Shown piece after piece: positions 33,352 through 39,861 of a stretch of DNA of 39,861 bases. The translations under genes and the position numbers were made by a program. The DNA comes from a virus: IMG/VR virus record IMGVR_UViG_3300020572_000018, positions 1 to 39,861 of that record; one strand, written 5' to 3'. The notes under the pieces were generated by a model. That model had not been told where the DNA came from and did no database searches. It saw only the letters and a list, made by a program, of their open reading frames with translations. The first letter of the stretch is position 1. Every line of letters begins with the position of its first letter.

Positions 33352-35544
33352 TTATCTCATATTTTTAAAGGGATTACGTGGGCTTTTTGAATTAACTCCA
33401 TTACCTTTAGAGCCACCTATATGTCTAAAGGGGCTCCAATTTAATTTACTAAATTTCTGGGAGTTATCCAAGTTTTCTTTTGTAACTTCTACACGTTTAG
33501 TCAGTCCTCTGTTACTCTGTTGCACCTTTGCAAACGCTATAAGAGCACAAAAAGCTACTAATCTATCTACGTTTAGACCATCTCTGTATGCTTGCATCTC
33601 TTTTAGAAGCATAATATCAGGAATACGTTCAACACCATATATTGTCTTTACAATGTCACCATTTTCTTTAGTCTCATAGTCTAGCTCTTCTTTTGTAAAC
33701 TCTATACCATAAGATAGTACATTTCCTTTGAATAATGTACCTACGTTTTTCCAACCATATTCTTGGAATACATTTCTATTGGCACCAATATCTTTTAAAA
33801 ATAAGATCATATCTTTTGGAACTAAGTACTTCTGCTTTCTTTTTGAAATCATGTACTGAATAAACAAAGCTACGTTATTTTCTACAATAGTCCAGGCATT
33901 ATACCATTCTATAAGAAGCTCAAGTCTTTCATGAGTTTTGTTAAGATCATCAAAACGTCCACACCATGATGCTACAATCATGTCACGTTCTATCTCGTTC
34001 TTTACAGATCCGTTACCATCATCCTTTATAACCTCCACTGGATTCTTATATACATATATAGAACATAGTGAATCAGATGTAGTGGTCTTTCCTTCACTAA
34101 CAGGGTCTACAGAAGCATAGTACATCCCAAATGTAGGATCTTTATGAGGTCTTTCGTAAATACACAATACTCCTTCTTTATCTTCTGTCTTCTTAGACAC
34201 AGGAAAGTCCATGATAGGAATCTTTCTGGAAGGTTTGTCTACAATCTTACCCTCAGCATTACGAGATAGTTCTAAATATTCAGTGGGATATTCTTTATCT
34301 TGTATACGTTGCATTTGTTTAGCAACTAAGTGTGGAGGAAACACGCTCACCTTACGTGTTGCAAATGCTTCTTCTATACAACGAGGTTGCTGAGATACTG
34401 TCAACTGATAAGCTGCCGGATCTAAATCCTTTTTCATCTTATCAAACTCTTTTTCTAATGCTTCTAAAGCTTCTTCCACTTTAGAGTTACCCCATTGATC
34501 TATGTATGGAGGCATAGACCATTGTTCAGGAATAAACAAACCTGTTTTTCCTATTGTACCATCTTTATCAATGAGATTAGACTCTACAGCATAAAATCCA
34601 TTTTCTTCTGGATGCATGATGTATTCTTTCATAGGCTCGCACTGGTCTAAATCACCGACAGATCCAGCTGCAATAAACTGGCCCGTAATCATGTGACCAG
34701 ACTTCAATGCTGGTTTCATAAACCCGTAAGTATCGTCCATCTTTGGAGCAATACCGGCTTCCTCATGAAAGAAATAGGTGACAGGTCCACCGACACCGTG
34801 TGTCGGGTCTTTCTCAAAGGAGTATAAGTTGATCGTGGATTTCAAACCTCTATAAGTGTCACGACCACCCATTCTCACTTTAATCTGTTGCTGCCAAGCT
34901 CCCACCTTGTCTGGCTCTGCTGGTCTATACCATGCAGTGTGTTCATTTAAGAAGTTCTTGTATTCACCAAGAAACTTCCATGAACCTTTCTCATTAATGT
35001 AATCCTTTAGACTAGCTCCTATCTTTAATACAGCTCCTTCTTCAAACCAATACTGGTTGATTAGTTTAGCCATATGAAAATATGAGGATGCTATCTGACG
35101 CTTCTTTAGAATGATAGCATGCTTATAATGTAATTCAGCTAAATGCTCATATAGAGCCATGTGATACTGTGCATCTCTCACCTTAGCAAAGTCAAACCTC
35201 TTTTCTTCTTTATCATAGATAGGAAGAAAGTTTAACCACATGTAATAGTCTCTACTTATAAACCAAGAGGTGCCAGCATCTTTAATAATTACACCGTTAC
35301 GACATTTATTCTTTTGATCATTCCAGTATGTAATAAAGTCTTTACTCTTTATTGGTGCTGCACAGTAGTATCCTTGTTTTTGAAACTTACGTCCTTCTTC
35401 ATTAAAAATCTTACTAGTTTCATTAAAATTATACTTACCCGGCTCTTTAAACATAGATAAAAGAAAGTCCCTAAACTCTTCCATTGTATAGAATGTAGTT
35501 ACATCCCATACGCCATTCTCGTATGTAGGTATTTCTTTAAACAT
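33352..35544 (-). CDS. terL: Terminase large subunit
   Basis: A 730-residue DNA-packaging motor. The ATPase half has a degenerate Walker A-like segment KKRQIASSY at 148-155 (no canonical GxGKS lysine/glycine) and a Walker B-like VTYFFHEEAG at 255-264, with E261/E262 as the likely catalytic acid. The RNase H-like nuclease half has YYASVDPVSEG (D480), a conserved SDSL segment (D491), TIVENN (E555) and NVDRLVAF (D660), in the order expected for the metal-binding triad. The lack of a classic P-loop is seen in other terminases with an RQ-x-S motif, so it may still be active. The start overlaps the previous stop (TAATG). Confidence 0.9.
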   Translation of the reverse strand: MFKEIPTYENGVWDVTTFYTMEEFRDFLLSMFKEPGKYNFNETSKIFNEEGRKFQKQGYYCAAPIKSKDFITYWNDQKNKCRNGVIIKDAGTSWFISRDYYMWLNFLPIYDKEEKRFDFAKVRDAQYHMALYEHLAELHYKHAIILKKRQIASSYFHMAKLINQYWFEEGAVLKIGASLKDYINEKGSWKFLGEYKNFLNEHTAWYRPAEPDKVGAWQQQIKVRMGGRDTYRGLKSTINLYSFEKDPTHGVGGPVTYFFHEEAGIAPKMDDTYGFMKPALKSGHMITGQFIAAGSVGDLDQCEPMKEYIMHPEENGFYAVESNLIDKDGTIGKTGLFIPEQWSMPPYIDQWGNSKVEEALEALEKEFDKMKKDLDPAAYQLTVSQQPRCIEEAFATRKVSVFPPHLVAKQMQRIQDKEYPTEYLELSRNAEGKIVDKPSRKIPIMDFPVSKKTEDKEGVLCIYERPHKDPTFGMYYASVDPVSEGKTTTSDSLCSIYVYKNPVEVIKDDGNGSVKNEIERDMIVASWCGRFDDLNKTHERLELLIEWYNAWTIVENNVALFIQYMISKRKQKYLVPKDMILFLKDIGANRNVFQEYGWKNVGTLFKGNVLSYGIEFTKEELDYETKENGDIVKTIYGVERIPDIMLLKEMQAYRDGLNVDRLVAFCALIAFAKVQQSNRGLTKRVEVTKENLDNSQKFSKLNWSPFRHIGGSKGNGVNSKSPRNPFKNMR

Positions 35545-35828
35545 TATTTAGTATTAACAACAGTGGTTATATTACGAATCTCATTTACATCACCTTTAGA
35601 CTTATGTAATAAGTGCAAAAGAGTGTTAAAATCTTTACTACGTAATACGCCATCCAGTTCACAATTGTCCCAATACTTGGTATACAAATCTCTCGGAATA
35701 GCATTCCATAGTTTATTGTAAGGATTAAAATGAAAAACCCAATCATGCATAAAACCATCAGTATCTGATAGAGGGGTAATTGCTGCAAACTCTTTAATTT
35801 CATAATCTGTGTAAACGTCTTGTGCCAT
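35544..35828 (-). CDS. Small protein immediately upstream of terL
   Basis: A 94-residue protein starting MAQDVYTDYEIKEFAAITPL, with HDWVFHFNPYNKLWNAIPRDLY and a helical C-terminus. I chose this ATG rather than one 51 bases upstream because the leader before it (ATTAAACTATAAAACT) has the A-rich form seen at the other starts, and because the upstream part overlaps a predicted hairpin. The stop overlaps the terL start (TAATG). Its place is that of a small terminase subunit, but no helix-turn-helix is evident, so I leave the function open. Confidence 0.6.
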   Translation of the reverse strand: MAQDVYTDYEIKEFAAITPLSDTDGFMHDWVFHFNPYNKLWNAIPRDLYTKYWDNCELDGVLRSKDFNTLLHLLHKSKGDVNEIRNITTVVNTK

Positions 35829-35962
35829 AGTTTTATAGTTTAATATTTTTAGGAAAGCAGAAGATGGGTGCGTGGACATCTGCTTTTACGACTGGCATTT
35901 CTAACCTCTAGGTATCCGCCCTTTCTACAGTTAAAGGATACATTCCAGTCAACCTAATATGC
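35829..35962 (-). other. Structured non-coding leader between tRNA-like element and the gene before terL
   Basis: No coding frame. On the minus strand TGACTGG and CCAGTCG (7 bp, one wobble) enclose a 51-base segment in which GTATCC/GGATAC and CCTTT/AAAGG form a nested hairpin. A second hairpin (AAAGCAGATG with CATC and TGCTTT, three-base bulge) precedes the A-rich leader of the next gene. The acceptor-like outer stem recalls a degenerate tRNA, but no T-arm is present. Confidence 0.4.
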
Positions 35963-36131
35963 TGTAGAGGGTGGACTCGAACCACCAAGGTGAGATTCAA
36001 TTGATGACAGTACGCTTGCAAGCTGGTGGTCTACCCCATATCATCAATCTATTTCTTTGTCACCGCCCACGAGACAGGTGGGTGCGTATGCCAGGGTCAT
36101 AACTGAGACAACCCAATTTCGCCACTCTACA
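35963..36131 (-). tRNA. Oversized tRNA-like gene, possible Asp (GTC) anticodon arm
   Basis: On the minus strand the ends TGTAGAG and CTCTACA form a perfect 7-bp acceptor stem. The 3' part has a perfect T-arm: GGTGG, loop TTCGAGT, CCACC. The 5' part reads TGGCGAAATTGG, as in the D-arm of many tRNA-Leu genes, and D-stem GCG/CGC pairs across an enlarged 33-base loop. A 5-bp anticodon-like stem CCCAC/GTGGG follows with a 7-base loop CTGTCTC (U33 kept, anticodon GTC, but a pyrimidine at 37). Between this and the T-arm stands a long hairpin (GGTGA ... TTGATGA/TCATCAA ... TCACC). The base after the acceptor stem is G; CCA is not encoded. All tRNA arms are present in order, but 169 nt is about twice normal. 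It could be a tRNA with inserts, or a tRNA mimic. Confidence 0.45.
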
Positions 36132-36136
36132 ATGTT

Positions 36137-36649
36137 CTATTGATCATAAGCTAGATTCTGTCCTCCTCTAACTTGTGATTGTTGTTCTTCTAACAAATCT
36201 CTATACACTCCTTTAAAGCTTTGTCTAACAGCATCAAATCTTTCTGCTATTCTAAGAATAGCTGTAGCAGATCCATCTCTACCAGATGTCACTTTTTCTG
36301 TAGCCATAAACCCAGCCATATTATCTAGTGCAATCTTAATACCCTGGTATGCTCTATAGGTGGGGGTCTCATACATTTTCTTACACATCTTTAACCCATT
36401 CACTATAAGATCATCTTCTGTAGAAAAATCCCCGTCTACTTCTGATATAATGATTTCTTCTTTGTCCATTTCCGGTACATCAAAAAAAGGATTTAAATCT
36501 GGATTAGGACATGTCATATAGAACAAATATGTAAACACCTTTACAGATTCATCACCATACTCATCCATTATATCTTTTAAAAACTTTAATGTGTAACAAT
36601 GCTCACTTGGAACCACCTTACCATTTTGTATATCAAATAATCTTATCAT
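36137..36649 (-). CDS. Conserved-looking phage protein of unknown function
   Basis: A 170-residue, mostly helical protein: MIRLFDIQNGKVV, KFLKDIMDEYGDESVKVFTYLFYM, PNPDLNPFFDVPE, then ETPTYRAYQGIKIALDNMAGFM, RIAERFDAVRQSFKGVYRDLLEEQQ and RGGQNLAYD at the end. I recall similar proteins near terminase genes of Bacteroidota phages but know no function. It is coupled to the nuclease gene upstream through a TAATG overlap and is followed within six bases by the tRNA-like element. A structural or packaging-accessory role is possible. Confidence 0.6.
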   Translation of the reverse strand: MIRLFDIQNGKVVPSEHCYTLKFLKDIMDEYGDESVKVFTYLFYMTCPNPDLNPFFDVPEMDKEEIIISEVDGDFSTEDDLIVNGLKMCKKMYETPTYRAYQGIKIALDNMAGFMATEKVTSGRDGSATAILRIAERFDAVRQSFKGVYRDLLEEQQSQVRGGQNLAYDQ

Positions 36650-37488
36650 TAATGTTTTTGTTTTAAATTGTCTCTATTATCTTCTAACCAATGTAGTAAA
36701 GATATAACTTCTGCTTTCAAATATGGTAGATCATACTGAATAATATCTTTAACTATAGGATCACCATTTGTATCAAGAGCGGTGATGGGATTACCAAACT
36801 TATCTTTACCCACTTCTTCAAATAGAATATGATGTATAGTTAGTATTCCTGGCTTTAGTTTTGGATTATGTTTCAGTATAATATACATATACAAACTTAA
36901 TTGTAATGCATAGTGGTTTACATTACAATCATCAAGATGACTAACAGGAGAGTTCATCTTAGTTGTAACACCCTCCCAGTTAGTGAATCCTTCTGTCTTA
37001 ATTTCTTTGTTAGTCTTATAGTCTGTAATATGAACTTCTCCACTAATCACCTCAACAAGATCTGACTGACCACATAATCCGGCAGATTTTAGGTAAACCA
37101 TGTGCTCAGGATATACACCATCTGTGAGCTTCTGGTTTGGAGAAACTTTAATACCGTCAGTCTCAATCGGCCTAAAAATAGGAACAGTGTTACCATGTCT
37201 TTCTATTGTTTCTAATGAACATATATCTGATTCTCTGCAATTGTGATACCATGTACCTAATGTTGTAGCACGTAATGCTTCATTAGACCATGCAAGTTTT
37301 ATTTCTTCTGGCGTCATACCATACCATTTAGACTTCTTAGACTTAGATGTTTTTAGAGCAATCTTATCTGCGTCAAATGGTTGTTTAAAGTTACCAATAA
37401 ACGATGTTACAGATACCCATTTGATATCTTCTTGTTTATCTATACTTGTATACTTGTGGTCATGTGGTGTGAATGTTATAATGCTCAT
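36649..37488 (-). CDS. PD-(D/E)XK (RecB/Cas4-like) nuclease
   Basis: A 279-residue protein with the RecB-family nuclease signature: a GTWYH motif at 78-82, PEHMVY with E129, GQSDLVEV with D143, ITDYKTNKE with D156 and K158 forming the D-x(n)-(D/E)-x-K core, and the Q-motif HYALQLSLYMY (Q196, Y200). The family cuts or resects DNA; in phages it may process replication or recombination intermediates, or degrade host DNA. It lies 11 bases after the Cys-rich gene and its stop overlaps the next start, placing it in the same transcript as the packaging genes. Confidence 0.8.
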   Translation of the reverse strand: MSIITFTPHDHKYTSIDKQEDIKWVSVTSFIGNFKQPFDADKIALKTSKSKKSKWYGMTPEEIKLAWSNEALRATTLGTWYHNCRESDICSLETIERHGNTVPIFRPIETDGIKVSPNQKLTDGVYPEHMVYLKSAGLCGQSDLVEVISGEVHITDYKTNKEIKTEGFTNWEGVTTKMNSPVSHLDDCNVNHYALQLSLYMYIILKHNPKLKPGILTIHHILFEEVGKDKFGNPITALDTNGDPIVKDIIQYDLPYLKAEVISLLHWLEDNRDNLKQKH

Positions 37489-37499
37489 ATGTTTGTTGT

Positions 37500-37829
37500 T
37501 TATATTCCTAACTTCTGATTAATTAAATCTTCTTCTTCTTGTGTCACCTCAGCCTTCCAATGTCCCTTTGGGCAATCTGAAGATAGAGATCTAGTTTTAA
37601 AACTTAAACTACATCCGCATCCACTAAGTTCTTGATTGCAACATGGACCTGTACCAGGAACTAAACATCCTTTATCATCTTCTGTATATAGATCACAGAA
37701 GAAGCATATATCCATTCTACGTTTAGCAATCTCCTCTACATCCTCTCTCTTAAAGATGGAGTTAGTTATTCCCTCCAGGATCTGTCCCTTTGCTTTCCAA
37801 ATTTGTATTATGTTCTCTTTTAGACTCAT
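37500..37829 (-). CDS. Cys-rich, probable zinc-binding small protein
   Basis: A 109-residue protein with eight cysteines at 42, 45, 55, 63, 64, 71, 73 and 86, in the order C-x2-C, C, CC, C-x-C, C, near CLVPGTGPCCNQ, GCGCSL, KTRS and CPKGHWKAE. This fits a zinc-binding or Fe-S fold, and I recall similar proteins in Bacteroidota phages. A longer frame reaches 37880, but I prefer the ATG at 37829: the bases before it (ATAAAACCAAAACTG) match the leader element used by other genes. The gene starts inside the end of the HU/IHF-like gene, in another frame, overlapping by 68 bases. Confidence 0.65.
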   Translation of the reverse strand: MSLKENIIQIWKAKGQILEGITNSIFKREDVEEIAKRRMDICFFCDLYTEDDKGCLVPGTGPCCNQELSGCGCSLSFKTRSLSSDCPKGHWKAEVTQEEEDLINQKLGI

Positions 37830-38193
37830 CAGTTTTGGTTTTATGTAACTTAATAAAATCTTTCCTTTGTTTCTCTTCATCCATCAAAGCTTTAATTGCT
37901 TTTAAATCAAAGAGTGTCTCATCTGTTCTAAACCTGGTTACAATTTCTTGTAATCCTTTTTGTCTAAAGTTGTCTTTAAACTTTTCTAACTTATCAATCT
38001 TATCATCTAACTTCCAATGCTTTATTGTAAAGTCTCCAAGATTGGTAATATGTATTCTACTATGTTTTAAGCTTGATAGACTTTTTCTTATCTCTTGCCA
38101 ATAGAACGATGTGACATCTGTCACCATCTGTTGCGACAAGTGCAGCTCTTCAGCTACAATAGGAAGTATGTCTTTATACTTTTTAGGCTTCAA
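37762..38193 (-). CDS. HU/IHF-like DNA-binding protein
   Basis: A 143-residue protein. Residues 8-60 fit the HU/IHF family: a helical start (ILPIVAEELHLSQQMVTDVTSFYWQEIRKSL), then the strand region HSRIHITNLGDFTIKHW in place of the HU GxGxF motif. The rest is a long charged helical tail (LDDKIDKLEKFKDNF and onward) with a disordered end. HU/IHF proteins bend DNA; crAss-like phages are known to encode IHF-like proteins. No ATG fits: the start appears to be TTG, because the first internal Met would remove the family's first helix. It overlaps the winged-helix gene by 11 bases. Confidence 0.7.
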   Translation of the reverse strand: MKPKKYKDILPIVAEELHLSQQMVTDVTSFYWQEIRKSLSSLKHSRIHITNLGDFTIKHWKLDDKIDKLEKFKDNFRQKGLQEIVTRFRTDETLFDLKAIKALMDEEKQRKDFIKLHKTKTDESKREHNTNLESKGTDPGGNN

Positions 38194-38545
38194 CGCTTAA
38201 AAATTTATAGTCTAACAAAATATTTCCTTGAGCATGTAGTTTAAGACTAGAATTAATAGAAATCTTTTTCTTATTCTTTCCTTCTTTTACAATCAATCCT
38301 TTCCTTTCAGCTTTAGTGAGACAGTTACGTACAGACTGTGTGCTAGAAAAGATTTTCTTATCATATGCTTTGTTACAGAAATGTGTTAGTTCTTGATCTC
38401 CTTCAATAGCCAATAGAGTGAGACAGTTTAAATCTGCTTCACTAACTGGTATCTCAAAAAGATAACAATGTGTGAGTATCTGATACTTGACAATCTGCCA
38501 AGTGGTCATCTTCACTCTTTTATCCACCTGATTAACTAGTGCCAT
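38183..38545 (-). CDS. Winged-helix-like protein
   Basis: A 120-residue protein. Residues ~17-55 are helical (WQIVKYQILTHCYLFEIPVS, DLNCLTLLAIEGDQELTHF) and ~65-95 have the recognition-helix and wing look (STQSVRNCLTKAERKGLIVKEGKNKKKISIN) of a winged helix-turn-helix. DNA binding, perhaps in control of late transcription or in packaging, is an inference. It starts in a TAATG overlap with the GNAT gene and its end overlaps the HU/IHF-like gene. Confidence 0.6.
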   Translation of the reverse strand: MALVNQVDKRVKMTTWQIVKYQILTHCYLFEIPVSEADLNCLTLLAIEGDQELTHFCNKAYDKKIFSSTQSVRNCLTKAERKGLIVKEGKNKKKISINSSLKLHAQGNILLDYKFLSVEA

Positions 38546-38976
38546 TATAATGTGATTTTAAAACTCGTGTAATTTTCTTTTGTTTTGTTCCAATCCTTAT
38601 AAGAAAGAATAGACTCAGCTCCTAGGTTTTTGAATATATGCCAACTAGCTCCTTCACGAGCTTCTCCTGTAATAAACTCATAACCCATTTCCTGTGCCCA
38701 ATCCATAAGGGAATGGATTATTGCATATCCCAATCCTTTTTCCCTATGGCTAGGAAGCACAGTGAAACTATCTATATGTAATACGTTGCCACTCTGCCAT
38801 GATGTAATAATCTCTCCAAATAACACTGACTTATCATAGAACCATATCCCTTGACATGTTTCATGTTCTGTCAGCATGTACAACTTGTACTTATTATCCC
38901 ATCGTAACTCTTTCGGATGCTCTCGTTCAAAAATAAATGATGATGAGTAGTCCTTAAGCTTATAGGCAACAACCAT
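38545..38976 (-). CDS. GNAT-family N-acetyltransferase
   Basis: A 143-residue protein with the acetyl-CoA binding core of the GNAT fold: HIDSFTVLPSHREKGLGYAIIHSLMDWAQEMGYE at ~68-100, in which R78-E-K-G81-L-G83 is the R/Q-x2-G-x-G/A pyrophosphate loop. The segment after it (WHIFKNLGAESI) is the usual motif B. The substrate is unknown; the enzyme could modify a host or phage protein or a small molecule. It is placed in the same transcript as the HU/IHF-like, nuclease and packaging genes. Confidence 0.82.
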   Translation of the reverse strand: MVVAYKLKDYSSSFIFEREHPKELRWDNKYKLYMLTEHETCQGIWFYDKSVLFGEIITSWQSGNVLHIDSFTVLPSHREKGLGYAIIHSLMDWAQEMGYEFITGEAREGASWHIFKNLGAESILSYKDWNKTKENYTSFKITL

Positions 38977-38982
38977 ATTAAT

Positions 38983-39330
38983 TTATTTGTCTTTCTTTAA
39001 AGATCTTTTTTCTGTAGGAGGCATAGAAGGAATAATCACTTCGTCTCCCACCTTAATACCCTCTTCTACAAGTTCTGGATTATTATCCATATCTTCTTGT
39101 GTAATAGTGTGAGGGGTGCCTTCTGGTTTAGCTCCCCCTTGTTGGGTCATCTGTGCAATAAAAGCTAAAGCCTTAAGCTCTTCTGCTCTTGCACTAGCTA
39201 ATCCAGTGTTTAACTCCTGCAACTCTAGCTGCACAGTTTTCACTTCAATCTGCTCTTTAATAAAAGCAATGATCTCTTCTTTGGTAGGAACCTTCTGTTC
39301 TTCCTGTTCTGTGTTTTGTTCTTTTTTCAT
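38983..39330 (-). CDS. Small helical charged protein
   Basis: A 115-residue protein with a Glu/Gln/Lys-rich helical first half (NTEQEEQKVPTKEEIIAFIKEQIEVKTVQLELQ, probable coiled coil), the segment ARAEELKALAFIAQMTQQGG, and a C-terminal part with VEEGIKVGDEVIIPSMPP. I do not recognise it. The leader contains TAAAAAAACCAAA before the ATG, like other genes in this window. It lies 6 bases before the GNAT gene. Confidence 0.6.
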   Translation of the reverse strand: MKKEQNTEQEEQKVPTKEEIIAFIKEQIEVKTVQLELQELNTGLASARAEELKALAFIAQMTQQGGAKPEGTPHTITQEDMDNNPELVEEGIKVGDEVIIPSMPPTEKRSLKKDK

Positions 39331-39348
39331 TTTGGTTTTTTTATTGGT

Positions 39349-39660
39349 TTAAAAATCTAACTCATCCCCATCCTTTTGTTCTTTAGGAGGATGAGACACT
39401 GTAGGTTGTTCATGATAATCAACAAATAGTTTTAAAAACTCCGGGTACGGTGTGTCTATAATGTACGTATCCCCAGGCTCTGTGAAGATGGTGGTACAGT
39501 TAAACACTAAGGAGTCCTCTTCTAGGGAAGTGAGCTTACAAGCAATCACTACATCTAGATGGAATGCAAAGGACATCCACTGACCCTTGTCCTCTATACC
39601 CATAAGCTCCACTTTTTCAATATCTAATGCGTGACAGTGGATGTTACAAACATGTATCAT
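39349..39660 (-). CDS. Promoter-proximal small protein, function unknown
   Basis: A 103-residue protein with His/Cys residues near the start (CNIHCHALDIEKVEL) and a beta-rich body (WMSFAFHLDVVIACKLTSLEEDSLVFNC), ending with an acidic, Pro-containing tail. No family recognised. It is the first gene after the Bacteroidota-type promoter candidate and its ATG follows a leader with ACTATAAACCAAGATTAT. It lies 18 bases before the next gene and is therefore the first gene of the leftward transcript visible here. Confidence 0.6.
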   Translation of the reverse strand: MIHVCNIHCHALDIEKVELMGIEDKGQWMSFAFHLDVVIACKLTSLEEDSLVFNCTTIFTEPGDTYIIDTPYPEFLKLFVDYHEQPTVSHPPKEQKDGDELDF

Positions 39661-39706
39661 ATAATCTTGGTTTATAGTATAATATACTTATTAGGTTTAA
39701 ACTTAA

Positions 39707-39738
39707 CAAATTTAATTATAAAAAACCAACTTAGCAAA
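39707..39738 (-). promoter_or_regulatory. Bacteroidota-type promoter (TTTG - 20 bases - TAnnTTTG)
   Basis: On the minus strand TTTG (39738-39735) is followed by exactly 20 bases and TAAATTTG (39714-39707). The Bacteroidota primary sigma consensus is TTTG near -33 and TAnnTTTG near -7, with about this spacing. Transcription would begin near 39700, giving a 40-base leader before the first gene at 39660. This is the only complete match I found in the intergenic regions and would drive the leftward gene cluster. Confidence 0.6.
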
Positions 39739-39861
39739 TTTTATTTTTTTTTCACCCACCAAATTTACCCCCCGCCTAACCATACAGTTTATATTAGAGA
39801 TTGTAAGTGCCACCCCGTTAAATAACTCCACCCCTTCCTGAAGCTGCCGCATACCCCCTTA
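39739..39861. other. Non-coding right edge of the window
   Basis: About 120 bases without a supported gene. It is AT-rich on the left and then contains runs of C on the plus strand (ACCCCCCGCC, CACCCCTTCC, ATACCCCC). A weak frame on the plus strand across 39631-39825 has no protein character. No clear hairpin or terminator was found. Confidence 0.5.

Noticed and set aside
35829-35879. Longer start for the gene before terL
   Set aside because: The extra 17 codons cover a predicted hairpin; the ATG at 35828 has the A-rich leader typical of this genome.
35963-36131. Group I intron in a tRNA gene
   Set aside because: The extra sequence is split between the D-loop and variable arm and each insert is far smaller than a group I intron; no intron core elements were recognised.
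35963-36131. tmRNA
   Set aside because: Too short, and no tag-peptide reading frame or tmRNA-type ends were seen.
37790-38104. A 104-codon plus-strand frame with apparent hydrophobic segments
   Set aside because: Antisense of the charged HU/IHF-like gene; hydrophobic appearance comes from complementing Lys/Glu codons.
1-39861. CRISPR array, insertion sequence, integrase or attachment site
   Set aside because: No regularly spaced direct repeats, transposase, recombinase or flanking target duplication were found; repeats present are protein-level fibre modules.

Overview
The window looks like the late (virion) region of a tailed bacteriophage genome, probably one infecting a Bacteroidota host. 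DNA is AT-rich and every supported gene lies on the minus strand, so the order of transcription is from the right end to the left. Start codons are not preceded by Shine-Dalgarno sequences but by A-rich leaders, often containing AACCAAA. One promoter candidate at the right end fits the Bacteroidota pattern (TTTG, 20-base spacer, TAnnTTTG). Small HU/IHF-like and RecB-like genes upstream of a 730-residue TerL and a ~900-residue portal recall crAss-like and related Bacteroidota phages. That affiliation is inference, not a database result.

Layout from right to left. 39.7-36.1 kb holds small genes: two unknown proteins, a GNAT acetyltransferase, a winged-helix-like protein, an HU/IHF-like protein, a Cys-rich protein, a PD-(D/E)XK nuclease and a conserved unknown. 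36.1-35.8 kb is a structured non-coding stretch with a tRNA-like element of 169 nt. 35.8-27.3 kb is the packaging and head module: small protein, TerL, linker protein, portal, scaffold-like protein, major capsid candidate. A structured 196-nt gap follows. 27.1-22.6 kb holds an unknown virion protein, two connector-like proteins, a 451-residue protein that is probably an abundant virion component, a strong terminator, and two small proteins. From 22.7 kb to the left edge, more than half of the window, nearly gapless genes encode fibres and adhesins.

The adhesin block has three proteins ending in a shared C-terminal beta domain, large fibres of 1509, 733, 684, 1326 and 934 residues with shuffled repeats, two LamG/concanavalin-like lectins, and an 824-residue Asp-box propeller fused to Cys-rich repeats. 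Two fibres end in S74 self-cleaving chaperone domains. Three are followed by a small gene of 65-84 codons. No tape-measure, lysis, replication or integrase gene is visible, so the tail type cannot be settled; a short tail is compatible with the missing tape measure.

The observations most worth following are the oversized tRNA-like element, the shared near-palindromic leader in front of only the capsid and 451-residue genes, the structured RNA after the capsid gene, and the modular multi-adhesin array.
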